Assembly (NCBI GenBank): GCA_964594065.1
Contig: CAZQKX010000038.1
Span: 1 to 33,719 of the forward strand
Source of the DNA: 4572-13 sp964594065
Lineage (GTDB): Bacteria > Planctomycetota > Phycisphaerae > Sedimentisphaerales > Anaerohalosphaeraceae
Length of the DNA: 33,719 nucleotides
Reading direction: 5' to 3'
The notes beneath the pieces were generated by a model that saw only the letters and a list, made by a program, of their open reading frames with translations, was not told the DNA's origin and made no database searches. Position 1 is the stretch's first letter, and each line of letters starts with the position of its first letter. The position numbers were made by a program, and so were the translations under genes. Below are positions 1 through 8,875 of the stretch, piece by piece.

Positions 1-142
1 CGAGTAATGTCTTTAAAAAGTAAACTAAAATGAGGGTTTTTCAGAGGCCTCAGTTGTTTTTGAATCCTATTTCTAACTATTCGTTACTTCGTTGAAAACA
101 TTTCATGACTTAATCAAAAAATGTAGTTTTTTCTGCTATCCA

Positions 143-1348
143 TTAACCCGGCGTCATAGAGAAGATCGGCAGATACATGGCCAAAATAACGACCAACACA
201 ATTCCTCCGACTACGACGATCAAAAACGGCTCCAGCATTCCCAGCATCATGGAAACCAGTCCGTCGACCTTTTTTTCATAATATTCGCTGGTTTTATCCA
301 TTACGGGGGACAGTGAACCACTGTTTTCTCCGATTTGGGCCATCTTGACTGAAACACCCGGGAAAAAGCCCACTTGTTCCATGCTTTGTGAAACACTCAT
401 GCCCTCAACCATTTTTTCGCGCGTCTCCAGAACACCCTTCCTCAAAACTTCATTATCGGTCATTCCCGACAGAATTTGAAACGCATCCAAAACCGGAACA
501 CCTGCCGAGATCAGCGTTGACAACGTTCGACAAAACATCGCGACAAATGCCATCAAAATGATCTTTCCAAGAATCGGAACCGACAGGATAAACTTTGATA
601 TTCTCTCATGGCCCTTCTCGGTTTTGCCATAAAACACCAATGAGACGATCCCGGTAATGACACCGACAATAAGGAAGGGTGAATTTTTCATGATGACGTT
701 GTAAACCGCCATAAAAGCCCTCGTAAAAGCAGGCAGCTCTCCGTTAAATTCGTCAAACATGGTTGTAAAGCGCGGAATAATAAAGGTCATCAGAACGACC
801 ACAATTAAGACGATGAAGAAAATCACAAAAGCCGGGTATGCCATCGCACCACGCACTTTCCGGATCAGCTTATCCCTGTTTTCGTAATGTTCGGCCAGAC
901 GCTGCAGGGTTTTTACCAACGAGCCCCCTGTTTCACCTGCCATCACCATCGCACCGCTAAGCTTACTGAATACTTTCGGATACGCTTCAAAACATTCGCC
1001 CAGGGTCAATCCTTTGCTGAGCTTGGAAGCGACCTCCTTTAGAACATGTTCAAAATAGGGATTGGGAATTTCATCGGCAATTGTCTCGATCGCTGATGTG
1101 ATCGGAAGACCGCCACCCAGCATCGTACTCAACTGCCAGCAAAATGTCGCAAGATCTGCAGATTTGACCCGACGGTAACTGACCGTCGCGCTTTTTTCCT
1201 GCTGAACAACCTGGACTTCTGTAACAGAAACCGGCGTTAATTGTTCTTCCCTGAGATACGTTAAAACCTCCTCCTGAGAAGACGCCTGTTTGCTGCTTTC
1301 TACACAGTTGCCGGATTGATCCCATGCTACATATTCAAAAGTACTCAT
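143..1348 (-). CDS. Type II secretion / type IV pilus inner-membrane platform protein (GspF/PilC family)
   Basis: Inner-membrane platform protein that couples the assembly ATPase to pseudopilin polymerisation. The protein starts MSTFEYVAWDQSG, the usual N-terminus of the family, and has the two repeated GspF cytoplasmic domains (about residues 65-190 and 270-390) with hydrophobic helices near 170-200, 220-240 and at the C-terminus. The motif GETGGSL in the first domain is typical. About 400 residues is the normal family length. The frame stays open upstream to 1477, but the start at 1348 is preferred because AAGGAAG lies just before it and the extra 43 residues do not resemble the family. It follows the GspE-type ATPase gene on the same strand after a 415-base gap, so it may have its own promoter. 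Whether it serves secretion or pili cannot be decided from this sequence. Confidence 0.93.
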   Translation of the reverse strand: MSTFEYVAWDQSGNCVESSKQASSQEEVLTYLREEQLTPVSVTEVQVVQQEKSATVSYRRVKSADLATFCWQLSTMLGGGLPITSAIETIADEIPNPYFEHVLKEVASKLSKGLTLGECFEAYPKVFSKLSGAMVMAGETGGSLVKTLQRLAEHYENRDKLIRKVRGAMAYPAFVIFFIVLIVVVLMTFIIPRFTTMFDEFNGELPAFTRAFMAVYNVIMKNSPFLIVGVITGIVSLVFYGKTEKGHERISKFILSVPILGKIILMAFVAMFCRTLSTLISAGVPVLDAFQILSGMTDNEVLRKGVLETREKMVEGMSVSQSMEQVGFFPGVSVKMAQIGENSGSLSPVMDKTSEYYEKKVDGLVSMMLGMLEPFLIVVVGGIVLVVILAMYLPIFSMTPG

Positions 1349-1763
1349 CTTCTTCCTTAAAATTCTTCCATAAATTCTTCCGTTTTGAGTGTCGACTCTT
1401 TTGGCCAGGAGATTTACGAGTTTGTCTGTTGTTTTTGAAAAAATAACTTGATATAAAATAGTCCTATAAAAATGCAACGCAGGGCAATTAAACGAAAAAT
1501 ACAGGTCTCCTTCCTCTAACTGTCGATCCTGGAAGATTGAAATTCCTTTTCATTTTTCACCTCCGCCTCCTTTTTCGTCCGATAACATAAGCTCAAAAAA
1601 TATTCGGATATGCAGTCATTTGAAATCAAAAACGGGAGAATGAAACTATAATAACCTGAGGTGTATGAGAGAAAGTGATGGAAACACCATCATCAATCTT
1701 TAACAATTTCAAGCCTGAAATCAGCGTTCTTGAGAAGAATCAACAATCGTATTGAAGTGATCT
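1349..1763. other. Intergenic gap between the ATPase and platform genes, no gene seen
   Basis: This 415-base AT-rich stretch separates two genes that are normally adjacent. No frame gives a convincing protein. A small hairpin (TGATGG, loop AAACA, CCATCA at 1676-1692) lies downstream of the ATPase gene but has no T-run after it, so it is not called a terminator. A possible minus-strand promoter for the platform gene lies near 1445-1475 (TTGCAT and TATATC, 16 bases apart), but it is too weak to annotate separately. Confidence 0.5.
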
Positions 1764-3530
1764 CTATGTTGCGAGATTTTCAGCATAGGTCACGCGAAGG
1801 ATTTCCTCAGCGGTCGTAAACCCATCCAGTGCACGTGCCGCACCGCTTGTCAGCAAATCACCGTAACCCATCTCTCGGGCCATTTTACGGATCTGCGCTT
1901 CCTTTGCACCGGTTGCCACAGCCTCTCGGATGTCCTGATCCATCAACATGAATTCAAAAATGGGCAGTCGGCCCCGATATCCGGTGTTACCGCAATCAGA
2001 ACATCCCTTTCCATGATAGAACTGCTTGCCGGCAACCTGTTCGTCGGTCAGTTGCAGCCGCTGGATCAATTCAGCCGGAACATCGACAGGTTCCTTGCAT
2101 TTATCACAAATTTTGCGAACTAAACGCTGCGCCAGGATCATATTCAGTGACGATGCCAGCAGGTAAGGTTCCAATCCCATATAGATCAGCCGGCTCAAGG
2201 CGCTTGGGGCATCATTGGTATGAAAAGTACTCAAAACCAGGTGGCCCGTTAACGAGGCCTTAATAGCGATCTCCATGGTTTCCTTGTCACGAATTTCACC
2301 GATTAGAATAATATCGGGGTCCTGGCGTAAGATTGAACGCAGGCAGGATGCGAACGTCAGCCCAATGTCCGGCTTGATTTGTGTCTGGTTAATGCCCGCC
2401 AGCCGATATTCAACCGGATCTTCAACCGTTGTGATATTCTTATTCGGATCACGCAGCTCATTCAGCGCCGAATACAGCGTCGTGCTTTTACCGCTGCCGG
2501 TCGGCCCGGTAACAATAACAATACCATGCGGCTGATTCAGTGTTGATTTGAACTGCCCGAGAAGTTCAGGTTCCAGGCCAAGGCTATCCAGACTGTGATT
2601 GACGGCCGTCTTGTCCAAGATACGCATTACAATCTTTTCGCCATATATGGTGGGAAGCGATGAAACACGAACATCGATGTCTTCCTTTTGAGCCCGCTTG
2701 ATCTTAAAACGGCCATCCTGCGGCAACCGGCGTTCGGCAATATCCATCTCAGAAAGAATTTTAATACGCGCAAGAACCGCCGCATGCATTTTTCGCGGAG
2801 GCGGCACCATCTCAGTCAATAATCCGTCCACACGCATCCGGATATTCATTGACCGGTCCTGCGGCTCAATATGAATATCGCTGGCACGACTTTTGATCGC
2901 CTGACTGAGCATCAGATCGACAAACCGAATAACGGGTGCATCATCGGCGTCAATCATCTCCGAAACATCTGCTTCAAGCGACTGTTCCAGCAGATCGTCG
3001 TTATCATTGCTGATTTCAAGCTCAACCAAATCTCGTAATTTTTGCTCTTCAACATCGGTTCCGTGATAAACATACTCAACCGCACGTTGTATTTCAGTTT
3101 CGGATGCCAGAACCGTTTTGATCGCATTTTTCAGTTTGACTGAAACCGTATCGATCGCGATGACATTCAACGGATCGGACATCGCAACAGTAATTCGGTC
3201 ATCCTCCTGCCCAACAGCGATGACATTAAAACGCTTGGCAATATTTTCCGGCACTCTGCGTGCGACAGATTTATCAATGACAGACAACTCTTCCAGCGAA
3301 AAAGATTCCATTCCCAGATATTCTGCCAGCATCTGTATCAGCGTTGCATCATTTATGTAGTTATCTTGAACCAGGATGTATCCCAGTCTTCCGCCGTCGG
3401 TCTGCTGTTTATCCAGGGCTGATTGCAGTTGTTCCTCATTGATACAGCCTTTCTGTACCAACCAATCACCAAAAAGACAATTGTCTTTAATGGCTACTTG
3501 GGAACTAAATTGTGATTTTTGGTTCATCAT
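1764..3530 (-). CDS. Type II secretion / type IV pilus assembly ATPase (GspE/PilB family)
   Basis: Cytoplasmic hexameric ATPase that powers pseudopilus or pilus assembly. The 588-residue protein has an N-terminal GspE/MshE-type domain (about 15-160), an acidic linker (about 175-195), the N2 domain with ASDIHIEPQ near 215, and a RecA-like core with Walker A GPTGSGKST near residue 343, the Asp box, and IIGEIRD-type Walker B (ILIGEIRDKETME). A zinc-binding tetracysteine motif follows (CDKC near 473 and CSDC near 505), as in true assembly ATPases and unlike PilT retraction ATPases. The start is one of two adjacent ATG codons, with only a weak ribosome site. The gene begins 21 bases after the upstream kinase-like gene and is probably co-transcribed with it. 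Confidence 0.95.
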   Translation of the reverse strand: MMNQKSQFSSQVAIKDNCLFGDWLVQKGCINEEQLQSALDKQQTDGGRLGYILVQDNYINDATLIQMLAEYLGMESFSLEELSVIDKSVARRVPENIAKRFNVIAVGQEDDRITVAMSDPLNVIAIDTVSVKLKNAIKTVLASETEIQRAVEYVYHGTDVEEQKLRDLVELEISNDNDDLLEQSLEADVSEMIDADDAPVIRFVDLMLSQAIKSRASDIHIEPQDRSMNIRMRVDGLLTEMVPPPRKMHAAVLARIKILSEMDIAERRLPQDGRFKIKRAQKEDIDVRVSSLPTIYGEKIVMRILDKTAVNHSLDSLGLEPELLGQFKSTLNQPHGIVIVTGPTGSGKSTTLYSALNELRDPNKNITTVEDPVEYRLAGINQTQIKPDIGLTFASCLRSILRQDPDIILIGEIRDKETMEIAIKASLTGHLVLSTFHTNDAPSALSRLIYMGLEPYLLASSLNMILAQRLVRKICDKCKEPVDVPAELIQRLQLTDEQVAGKQFYHGKGCSDCGNTGYRGRLPIFEFMLMDQDIREAVATGAKEAQIRKMAREMGYGDLLTSGAARALDGFTTAEEILRVTYAENLAT

Positions 3531-3551
3531 GGTGATTTAATGCTCAAAATC

Positions 3552-4859
3552 TTAATTGCCGTATTCAAAGGTAACAACTTCTTGGGTCTCATCTTTTGTC
3601 TGTTCCGGAGACTTTTCTTTTTGAGAAGACGCCGGTTGATTATTCGAAATAAATTTACTGATAATGTCTGAAAGTTTACGGCTGTCCACCGGCTTCGTCA
3701 GAAAATCATCAAAGAGAGAGGCTATTTGAACATTTTCCTGTTCATTGATCACTTTGGCAGAAAGTGCAACAATCGGTGTTTGAGACTGTTTCTCGCGAAT
3801 TTTCCGAGAGGCTTCATACCCATCCATTCGGGGCATCTTTATATCCATTAAAATTAGATCATAGGTATTCTCGACCGCTTTTTCAAAACCAGCCTGTCCG
3901 TCTTCTGCGGTGTCAACTAAAACACCCAATCCTTCAAGCATCAATCTGATCACAGTTCGGTTGGATTGCTGGTCTTCTACCAGCAAAACCGACGGAGGCT
4001 CCTGGTCGTTATCCAGAGCAGCCTGTTCGCCCTGTACTGTCTGCGAACAAACGCCGAGCCTGGCAACACTTTCGTCCTCAATACCGATAGGCAAGACAAT
4101 GGAAAAAGTGGACCCCACATTGACCTCGCTTGCAACTTCAAGTCTTCCGCCAAGCAATTCAACAAGCTGCTTGGTCAGCGGCAAGCCCGCCGCAACCGTA
4201 AATCCCATATCCAGCATGGTCAGCACTTCATCCTGAGCATCCTCCTGTCGCAAAGCAGGCTCAAATATGTGACCGATCTTATCGGGAGCAATTCCGATAC
4301 CGCTGTCAACGATATCAAATCTTACAAACGGTACGCCATTGTGGTATTCGGAAAGGATTCGGATTCGAATATCACCCTCTTTGGTGTATTTGAAAGCATT
4401 CGCTGCCAAGTTAACCAAACATTTAAACAGACGCTCTTCATCGGTTAGTATCTGAGCCGGCAAATCCGGATCGATCTCAATTTCATAACCCAAACCTTTT
4501 TCAACCGATCCCAAAGAAACGGTGTCTCTAAGCTGTTTGATAATTCTTTCAAGATCCGTCTTTTTTTTACTGATCTGCAGTCTGGCTGACTCCAGTCTCG
4601 CCCAGTCCAGAACTTCATTAACAAGTGCAGACAGTCCGTTACCGGCTTGGTTGATTTCGCCGGCATACTCCCGTAGTTCATCGGTAAGCTGTTCGGAAAG
4701 CAAAAGATCGCTAAAGCCGATCACTGCATTGGATAATGTTCGGATCTGATAAGCCATATTATCAATCAAGCGCCCCTTCGCCTGAAGTGACGCTTCGCTC
4801 TTTTGAACCCGCTTTTGAAGTTCTTCTTTGGACTGAAAAATGTTGCCGTCTTCACTCAT
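3552..4859 (-). CDS. Hybrid histidine-kinase homologue with degenerate kinase core and intact receiver domain
   Basis: A cytoplasmic protein of 435 residues with no sensor domain or membrane helix: a short coiled segment, a HisKA-like dimerisation helix (about 30-95), an HATPase_c domain (about 125-255) and a receiver domain (about 288-405). In the HisKA motif, the usual SHEIRTPLN reads AYQIRTLSN, so the phospho-accepting His is Tyr37. The N box (NLAANAFKY) and DSGIGIAP box are kept, but the glycine-rich G2 box is eroded (TVAAGLPLTKQ). The receiver keeps its phospho-Asp (LMDIKMP, Asp339) and the TKP lysine. It therefore probably cannot autophosphorylate in the normal way and may act as a scaffold or receiver. 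The start at 4859 is preferred over 4865 because AAGGA is 8 bases upstream. It precedes the assembly ATPase, so it may regulate that machine (inference). Confidence 0.85.
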   Translation of the reverse strand: MSEDGNIFQSKEELQKRVQKSEASLQAKGRLIDNMAYQIRTLSNAVIGFSDLLLSEQLTDELREYAGEINQAGNGLSALVNEVLDWARLESARLQISKKKTDLERIIKQLRDTVSLGSVEKGLGYEIEIDPDLPAQILTDEERLFKCLVNLAANAFKYTKEGDIRIRILSEYHNGVPFVRFDIVDSGIGIAPDKIGHIFEPALRQEDAQDEVLTMLDMGFTVAAGLPLTKQLVELLGGRLEVASEVNVGSTFSIVLPIGIEDESVARLGVCSQTVQGEQAALDNDQEPPSVLLVEDQQSNRTVIRLMLEGLGVLVDTAEDGQAGFEKAVENTYDLILMDIKMPRMDGYEASRKIREKQSQTPIVALSAKVINEQENVQIASLFDDFLTKPVDSRKLSDIISKFISNNQPASSQKEKSPEQTKDETQEVVTFEYGN

Positions 4860-5096
4860 TATCATGTTCCTTATTTGACTGGTTTTCTTTCAATTTTTTC
4901 AGTTCTCGCCGTTGCTTCAGCCAGAAAGACACTTTTTGAATCGGTTGATTTGCAGGCGAGGTTAAGCAGGAAAACTTCACAATCGTAAGAATTAGCACAG
5001 AAAGCCAATTTATCGGACGTTTCAATGTGAAAACTGTTCAAAAAACCGTTCTCAGAAAAATTCGACGCAATTTTACCTTTAAAACAGAAATGACAT

Positions 5097-5123
5097 AAAA
5101 AAAGGGCGACCCAAAGGCCGCCC
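5097..5123 (-). terminator. Intrinsic terminator closing the fucose locus
   Basis: Read on the minus strand, GGGCGGCC, loop TTTG and GGTCGCCC form an eight-pair stem (one G-U pair), followed at once by seven T residues. It lies 36 bases after the stop of the FucU gene and fits a rho-independent terminator for the whole minus-strand locus. Confidence 0.9.
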
Positions 5124-5158
5124 ATCATAGAACTGATTTTTTACCTATTAATCGGCTG

Positions 5159-5614
5159 CTATGAAACCTTGATACAGCCTTTTTTAAGGATGATATTGGC
5201 GTATTGTGCTGATTCGCTGGTGGCGATCACTGCGTAGGCTTTTTTCGCTCTTTCGTAAAAGGCAAAGCGTTCGATATATTCAAAATCATCAAACTTTGCG
5301 CTTTCTTCGGTTGCGTTGATGATCTTTCGATAGTCATCCCAGATCGGCGTCTTGACCGGATCACCCGGAACCACTTCCATCAATCCAACCGCTTTCTCGG
5401 CGTAGCCGTCCAGCGGGAACAATTGAAGGATCGCCTGGAGTACGTCAGATGTGCCATGACCGTCAAGCCGGATCAATTGCCCGGAAACCGTTTCCATCGC
5501 GATCGACGCGGCGGGAAAATTTCCATCCGCAATGATGATTTCATCGCCATGACCCATTTCCATCAGCACCATAAGCAATTCGGGAGATAGTATTGAAGGA
5601 ATTCCTTTCAGCAT
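5159..5614 (-). CDS. fucU: L-fucose mutarotase (RbsD/FucU family)
   Basis: Interconverts the alpha and beta anomers of L-fucose in the cytoplasm after import. The 151-residue length and the start MLKGIPSILSPELL match FucU. The family motif GHGDEIIIADGNFP carries His22, Asp24 and Asp30, the conserved active-site positions, and the C-terminal part has the expected ERFAFYERAKKAYAVIAT segment. A strong ribosome site (AAGGAG) precedes the ATG. It is the last gene of the locus, 20 bases after the permease and directly ahead of the terminator. Specificity for fucose rather than ribose is supported by the fucosidase and FucP neighbours. Confidence 0.93.
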   Translation of the reverse strand: MLKGIPSILSPELLMVLMEMGHGDEIIIADGNFPAASIAMETVSGQLIRLDGHGTSDVLQAILQLFPLDGYAEKAVGLMEVVPGDPVKTPIWDDYRKIINATEESAKFDDFEYIERFAFYERAKKAYAVIATSESAQYANIILKKGCIKVS

Positions 5615-5634
5615 TTTCTTCTCCTTGAACTTGA

Positions 5635-7260
5635 TTAAGCTTTTACATATTTTTGCTCTGACGGCGGACGATGAACCTTGAAGGTACGGTATCCGTAAAG
5701 TGCGATCACGATGAAGCAGATAAACGGCAGGAAGAACGAGGTACGCACCCCTTCGAGACCGCCGATTCCACCTATGTCAATAATCCTGCCCTGCAGCGGC
5801 GGCATCAGACATCCGCCCACGATCGCAAAGATCAATCCGGCAGACGCGATCTTGGCTTCCTCGCCCATACCATCAAGTGCAATACCGTAGATGGTCGGGA
5901 ACATCAGTGACATGCACGCCGAGATGCCCACAAGGCAATACAGGCCCGGCATCCCCTGTAGAAAGATCGCACCCAGCGTCAGACCCAGTGCGCCAATCGC
6001 TAAACTCATCAGCAAATGCCCCGGACTGAAAAACCTCAATAGGAAGGTACAGATAAAACGACTGGAGCAGAAGATGATCATTGCGATCACATTATAGGTT
6101 TGTGCCTTGGAAAAGGTAAATCCAAGCAGGTCGGTCGCGTAGTGAATAATAAACGTCCAGCACATAATCTGAGCGCCTACATAAAAGGCTTGTGCAACCA
6201 CACCTTCAAGATATCGTTTGTTACGGAACAGATGCTTAAAGGTTTCGACCAGATGCAATTTCTTTTCGTGACCGCCGACATCAGGCATTTTGCTGACCGC
6301 AAAGACACCCAAAAATATAAGTACAATAACACCAATAGCCACATAGGGTGTGCGAACTACTTTTAAGTCCTCAACCTGCATTTGTGAATGCGCTTTATCG
6401 CGGAATGTTTGAATGTCACCTTTTTTATAGGCAGTAAGGCCCATTGTCAGCACATTGTCATAAGGTGCATCCGCAAGAGAGGCGGTCTCTGCATCGATCA
6501 CACGCTGTTTGGCCTTCACTTCGGCCATTTGTTCACTCGTAAGGGGAGCATCCCGTTTGGCTTCTTCCTTATCGAGAAAAGCACTCAGGTTTTCATTCAC
6601 CGGCAGATTATCATCAACGTCCATTTTCAAAAATGTCATGAGGCTATCAACGAGACCGCCTTCATCCAAATTATCCGCGGCCGTTTCAACCCGAACCTCG
6701 GACGCCCGCTCGCTTCTGTATTGGGCAACGTCATTACGAAAGTCCTGTACCTGTAAACTGCCCAGAATCGCGAAAATCGCCACCGTCATACCAGTCAAAG
6801 AGCCGATCGGATTGAAGGCCTGGGCCAGATTCAGACGCTGGGTGGCGGTTTTTTCGTCACCCATGGAGAGAATATACGGATTTGCCGTCGTTTCAAGAAA
6901 CGCCAGGCCGAAGGTTAAAATATACAGCGCAATAAGGAAAAGGTTAAAGTTCACCATCGACGCGGCGGGAAAAGACAGCAATGCACCGCAGGCATAAAGC
7001 GCCAGGCCAACCAGAATTCCCGATTTGTAGCTGAACCGCCGGATAAATAGAGCCGCCGGCAGAGCCATTGTGGCATAGCCGCCGTAAAATGCCATTTGAA
7101 CAAAGCTACTTTGTGCGTTACTGATCACAAAGACATCCTTAAAGGCTTTTACCAGGGGGTTGGTAATGTCGTTGGCGAATCCCCATAATGCAAACAGACA
7201 AGTCACCAATATAAATGACCATAAGAGATTAGCTGGAACCACTTTCGGTTTTTCCTGCAT
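5635..7260 (-). CDS. fucP: L-fucose/sugar:proton symporter of the major facilitator superfamily (FucP family)
   Basis: Inner-membrane permease expected to import L-fucose or a related sugar with protons. Twelve hydrophobic helices are visible. The motif LETTANPYI in helix 4 carries the glutamate matching E. coli FucP Glu135. By eye, the helix 1 proton-site Asp46 aligns with Asn in FANDITNPL, although an Asp lies three residues earlier. At about 541 residues it is roughly 100 longer than E. coli FucP. The excess is a hydrophilic insert at about residues 172-300, between helices 5 and 6, expected to face the periplasm. The start at 7260 is preferred over 7278 because AAAGGAACG lies at good spacing before it. 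It sits between the fucosidase and FucU genes, with gaps of 24 and 20 bases. Confidence 0.88.
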   Translation of the reverse strand: MQEKPKVVPANLLWSFILVTCLFALWGFANDITNPLVKAFKDVFVISNAQSSFVQMAFYGGYATMALPAALFIRRFSYKSGILVGLALYACGALLSFPAASMVNFNLFLIALYILTFGLAFLETTANPYILSMGDEKTATQRLNLAQAFNPIGSLTGMTVAIFAILGSLQVQDFRNDVAQYRSERASEVRVETAADNLDEGGLVDSLMTFLKMDVDDNLPVNENLSAFLDKEEAKRDAPLTSEQMAEVKAKQRVIDAETASLADAPYDNVLTMGLTAYKKGDIQTFRDKAHSQMQVEDLKVVRTPYVAIGVIVLIFLGVFAVSKMPDVGGHEKKLHLVETFKHLFRNKRYLEGVVAQAFYVGAQIMCWTFIIHYATDLLGFTFSKAQTYNVIAMIIFCSSRFICTFLLRFFSPGHLLMSLAIGALGLTLGAIFLQGMPGLYCLVGISACMSLMFPTIYGIALDGMGEEAKIASAGLIFAIVGGCLMPPLQGRIIDIGGIGGLEGVRTSFFLPFICFIVIALYGYRTFKVHRPPSEQKYVKA

Positions 7261-7284
7261 TATACCGTTCCTTTCCATGAAATA

Positions 7285-8796
7285 TTATTGAGTGTTTTTC
7301 ATGCCGGTAATTTTATACACATTTGCATAGGAAGACAAGTACTGTTTCTGGTCGGGTTTCGGCGGGTGGATCGTCAGGGTGCCGTCGTCATTCGTTTCAT
7401 AGGATACCGGTTGATCCGAACCAACCAATGACACTTTGCCCTGCTTGCCCAGTTTGACTGCTTTTAACGTAATTGGTGCTTCCGGCAGACCCATCTGAAT
7501 CGCATACACGATCTTCCCATCCTTACTGCATGTATAACGGATGTCCCGATCGGAATATTTCAGATTCAGGAATTTTCCGCGAGCGTGGAATCCCCCTTCG
7601 GGCTCTTTGGTCGGTCCTTCGCCAAATGTTATCCACGGCCGGGTATCGTAAATGCCTTTCCCGTTCTTTCGCATCCAGTCACCCAGTTCCAGCAGGACCT
7701 TTCGCTGATTTTGCGGTATTGTACCATCGGCCAGCGGAGAAATATTCAATAAAACCACGCCGTTTTTGCTGACGGTATCAACAAGGGCATGGATCACATC
7801 TTTGGCCGGCTTGATTTTTAGGTTCGACGTATAACACCAACTGCCTGTACTGATCGTGTCATCAGTCATCCAGATACGGTCGCTTGCCTTGCTCTCACGG
7901 GATTTTTCATGATCATTAATGGAGAAATCCAAAGGCATATCATTTTGTTTCCGAACAATCATTACTTCCCGATCGTTCTTCTGTGCCTGATTGAAATAAT
8001 AAGCGGCAAACTCAAATCGGTCCTTTTCCGGTATCTCATGCAGCCAACTGTCAAACCAGATAATGTCCGGCTGATAGTTATCGATCACTTCAACCAGTTT
8101 ATCCTTCCACATCCTGACAAACTGGTCCCGAGGCATGTAACCATACAGGATCGCATTCTCCTTATCTTCCAGCAGTGATGGGAAATGTTTTTTGATGCCG
8201 GCATAATGACCACCCCACTGCCCGGGTTTGTATTCCCAGAGACTGTTGCGTGCGTGGTGGAATGTTGTGATCAGCCGCATATCCTGTTTACAAATGGCTT
8301 TTGACAATTCGCCGGTGATATCCCGTTTGGGCCCCTTGTCCATGGAATTCCAGGGCGTGACCTTGCTGGCCCACATTGAAAAACCATCGTGATGTTCAGC
8401 AACCGGCCCGGCGAAACGCGCACCCGCCTTTTTAAACAATTGGGCCCAATCTTCAGCATCAAATTTCTCAGCCTTAAACATCGGGACAAAGTCTGCGTAC
8501 TCAAACTCTGTTGGATCTCCCCACGTTTTTACATGGTGGTCATAAACATGAAGCCGCCTTTGATCATTTTTATACATATGACAGGGATACCACTCACTGC
8601 CGTAGGCGGGAACAGAATAGACACCCCAGTGAAAGTAGATGCCCAGCTTTGCATCACGAAACCATTCCGGGGCATCACCATGTTTGCTCAGGGACTCGCG
8701 GGTAGGTTGATATTTTTGTTTGGCTGTACACGCTGAGATAAGAAGCACTACCGACAGCGCCAACACGACAGGCAAATTCTTTCGTAAAGACACCAT
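7285..8796 (-). CDS. Alpha-L-fucosidase, GH29, predicted lipoprotein
   Basis: Retaining exo-glycosidase that removes alpha-L-fucose (possibly also L-galactose) from glycans. The N-terminus is a lipoprotein signal with lipobox ISAC and Cys23, so the enzyme is probably anchored in the envelope. GH29 signatures follow in order: YFHWGVYSVPAYGSEWY (about 54-70), HHDGFSMW (135-142), the nucleophile motif IIWFDSW (Asp249), and NISPLADG with the following DWMRKNGKGIYDTRPW segment. A C-terminal beta domain (about 400-500) completes the usual length of about 500. The acid/base residue is not conserved enough in this family to name by eye. The start at 8796 is chosen because GAGGGGTG lies upstream and the signal peptide begins there; the longer frame to 8835 lacks a ribosome site. 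Its transcript begins after a terminator and a palindrome. Confidence 0.94.
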   Translation of the reverse strand: MVSLRKNLPVVLALSVVLLISACTAKQKYQPTRESLSKHGDAPEWFRDAKLGIYFHWGVYSVPAYGSEWYPCHMYKNDQRRLHVYDHHVKTWGDPTEFEYADFVPMFKAEKFDAEDWAQLFKKAGARFAGPVAEHHDGFSMWASKVTPWNSMDKGPKRDITGELSKAICKQDMRLITTFHHARNSLWEYKPGQWGGHYAGIKKHFPSLLEDKENAILYGYMPRDQFVRMWKDKLVEVIDNYQPDIIWFDSWLHEIPEKDRFEFAAYYFNQAQKNDREVMIVRKQNDMPLDFSINDHEKSRESKASDRIWMTDDTISTGSWCYTSNLKIKPAKDVIHALVDTVSKNGVVLLNISPLADGTIPQNQRKVLLELGDWMRKNGKGIYDTRPWITFGEGPTKEPEGGFHARGKFLNLKYSDRDIRYTCSKDGKIVYAIQMGLPEAPITLKAVKLGKQGKVSLVGSDQPVSYETNDDGTLTIHPPKPDQKQYLSSYANVYKITGMKNTQ

Positions 8797-8824
8797 ATAC
8801 ACCCCTCTATTTAACTGTTTTTGA

Positions 8825-8842
8825 ATATAACTCAAGTTATAT
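8825..8842. promoter_or_regulatory. 18-base palindrome upstream of the fucosidase gene, candidate operator
   Basis: ATATAACT, centre CA, AGTTATAT: two perfect 8-base arms. It fills the space between the T-run of the terminator at 8843-8875 and the ribosome site of the fucosidase gene. Its position suggests a repressor or activator site controlling the distal half of the locus. No clear -35/-10 pair was found beside it. Confidence 0.5.
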
Positions 8843-8875
8843 AAAAAAACCTGCGCAACTAAAAGCCGCGCAGGT
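8843..8875 (-). terminator. Internal intrinsic terminator after the nucleotidyltransferase gene
   Basis: On the minus strand, ACCTGCGC, an 11-base loop and GCGCAGGT form a perfect eight-pair stem, followed by a run of T. It overlaps the last codons and stop of the nucleotidyltransferase gene. It should end or reduce transcription before the fucosidase, permease and mutarotase genes, dividing the locus into two units. Confidence 0.88.

Noticed and set aside
27..52. Possible terminator after the GspF-type gene on the minus strand
   Set aside because: The stem is only five pairs with a 12-base loop, and the T-run is short and interrupted.
1349..1477. N-terminal extension of the GspF-type protein
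   Set aside because: The extra residues lack family similarity, and the ribosome site supports the start at 1348.
4871..5128. 85-codon minus-strand open frame ending just before the kinase-like gene
   Set aside because: Its ATG lies inside the terminator hairpin at 5097-5123 and has no ribosome site. A shorter version would need a rare start codon. The sequence is not family-like, although the downstream part ending at 4871 is not clearly random.
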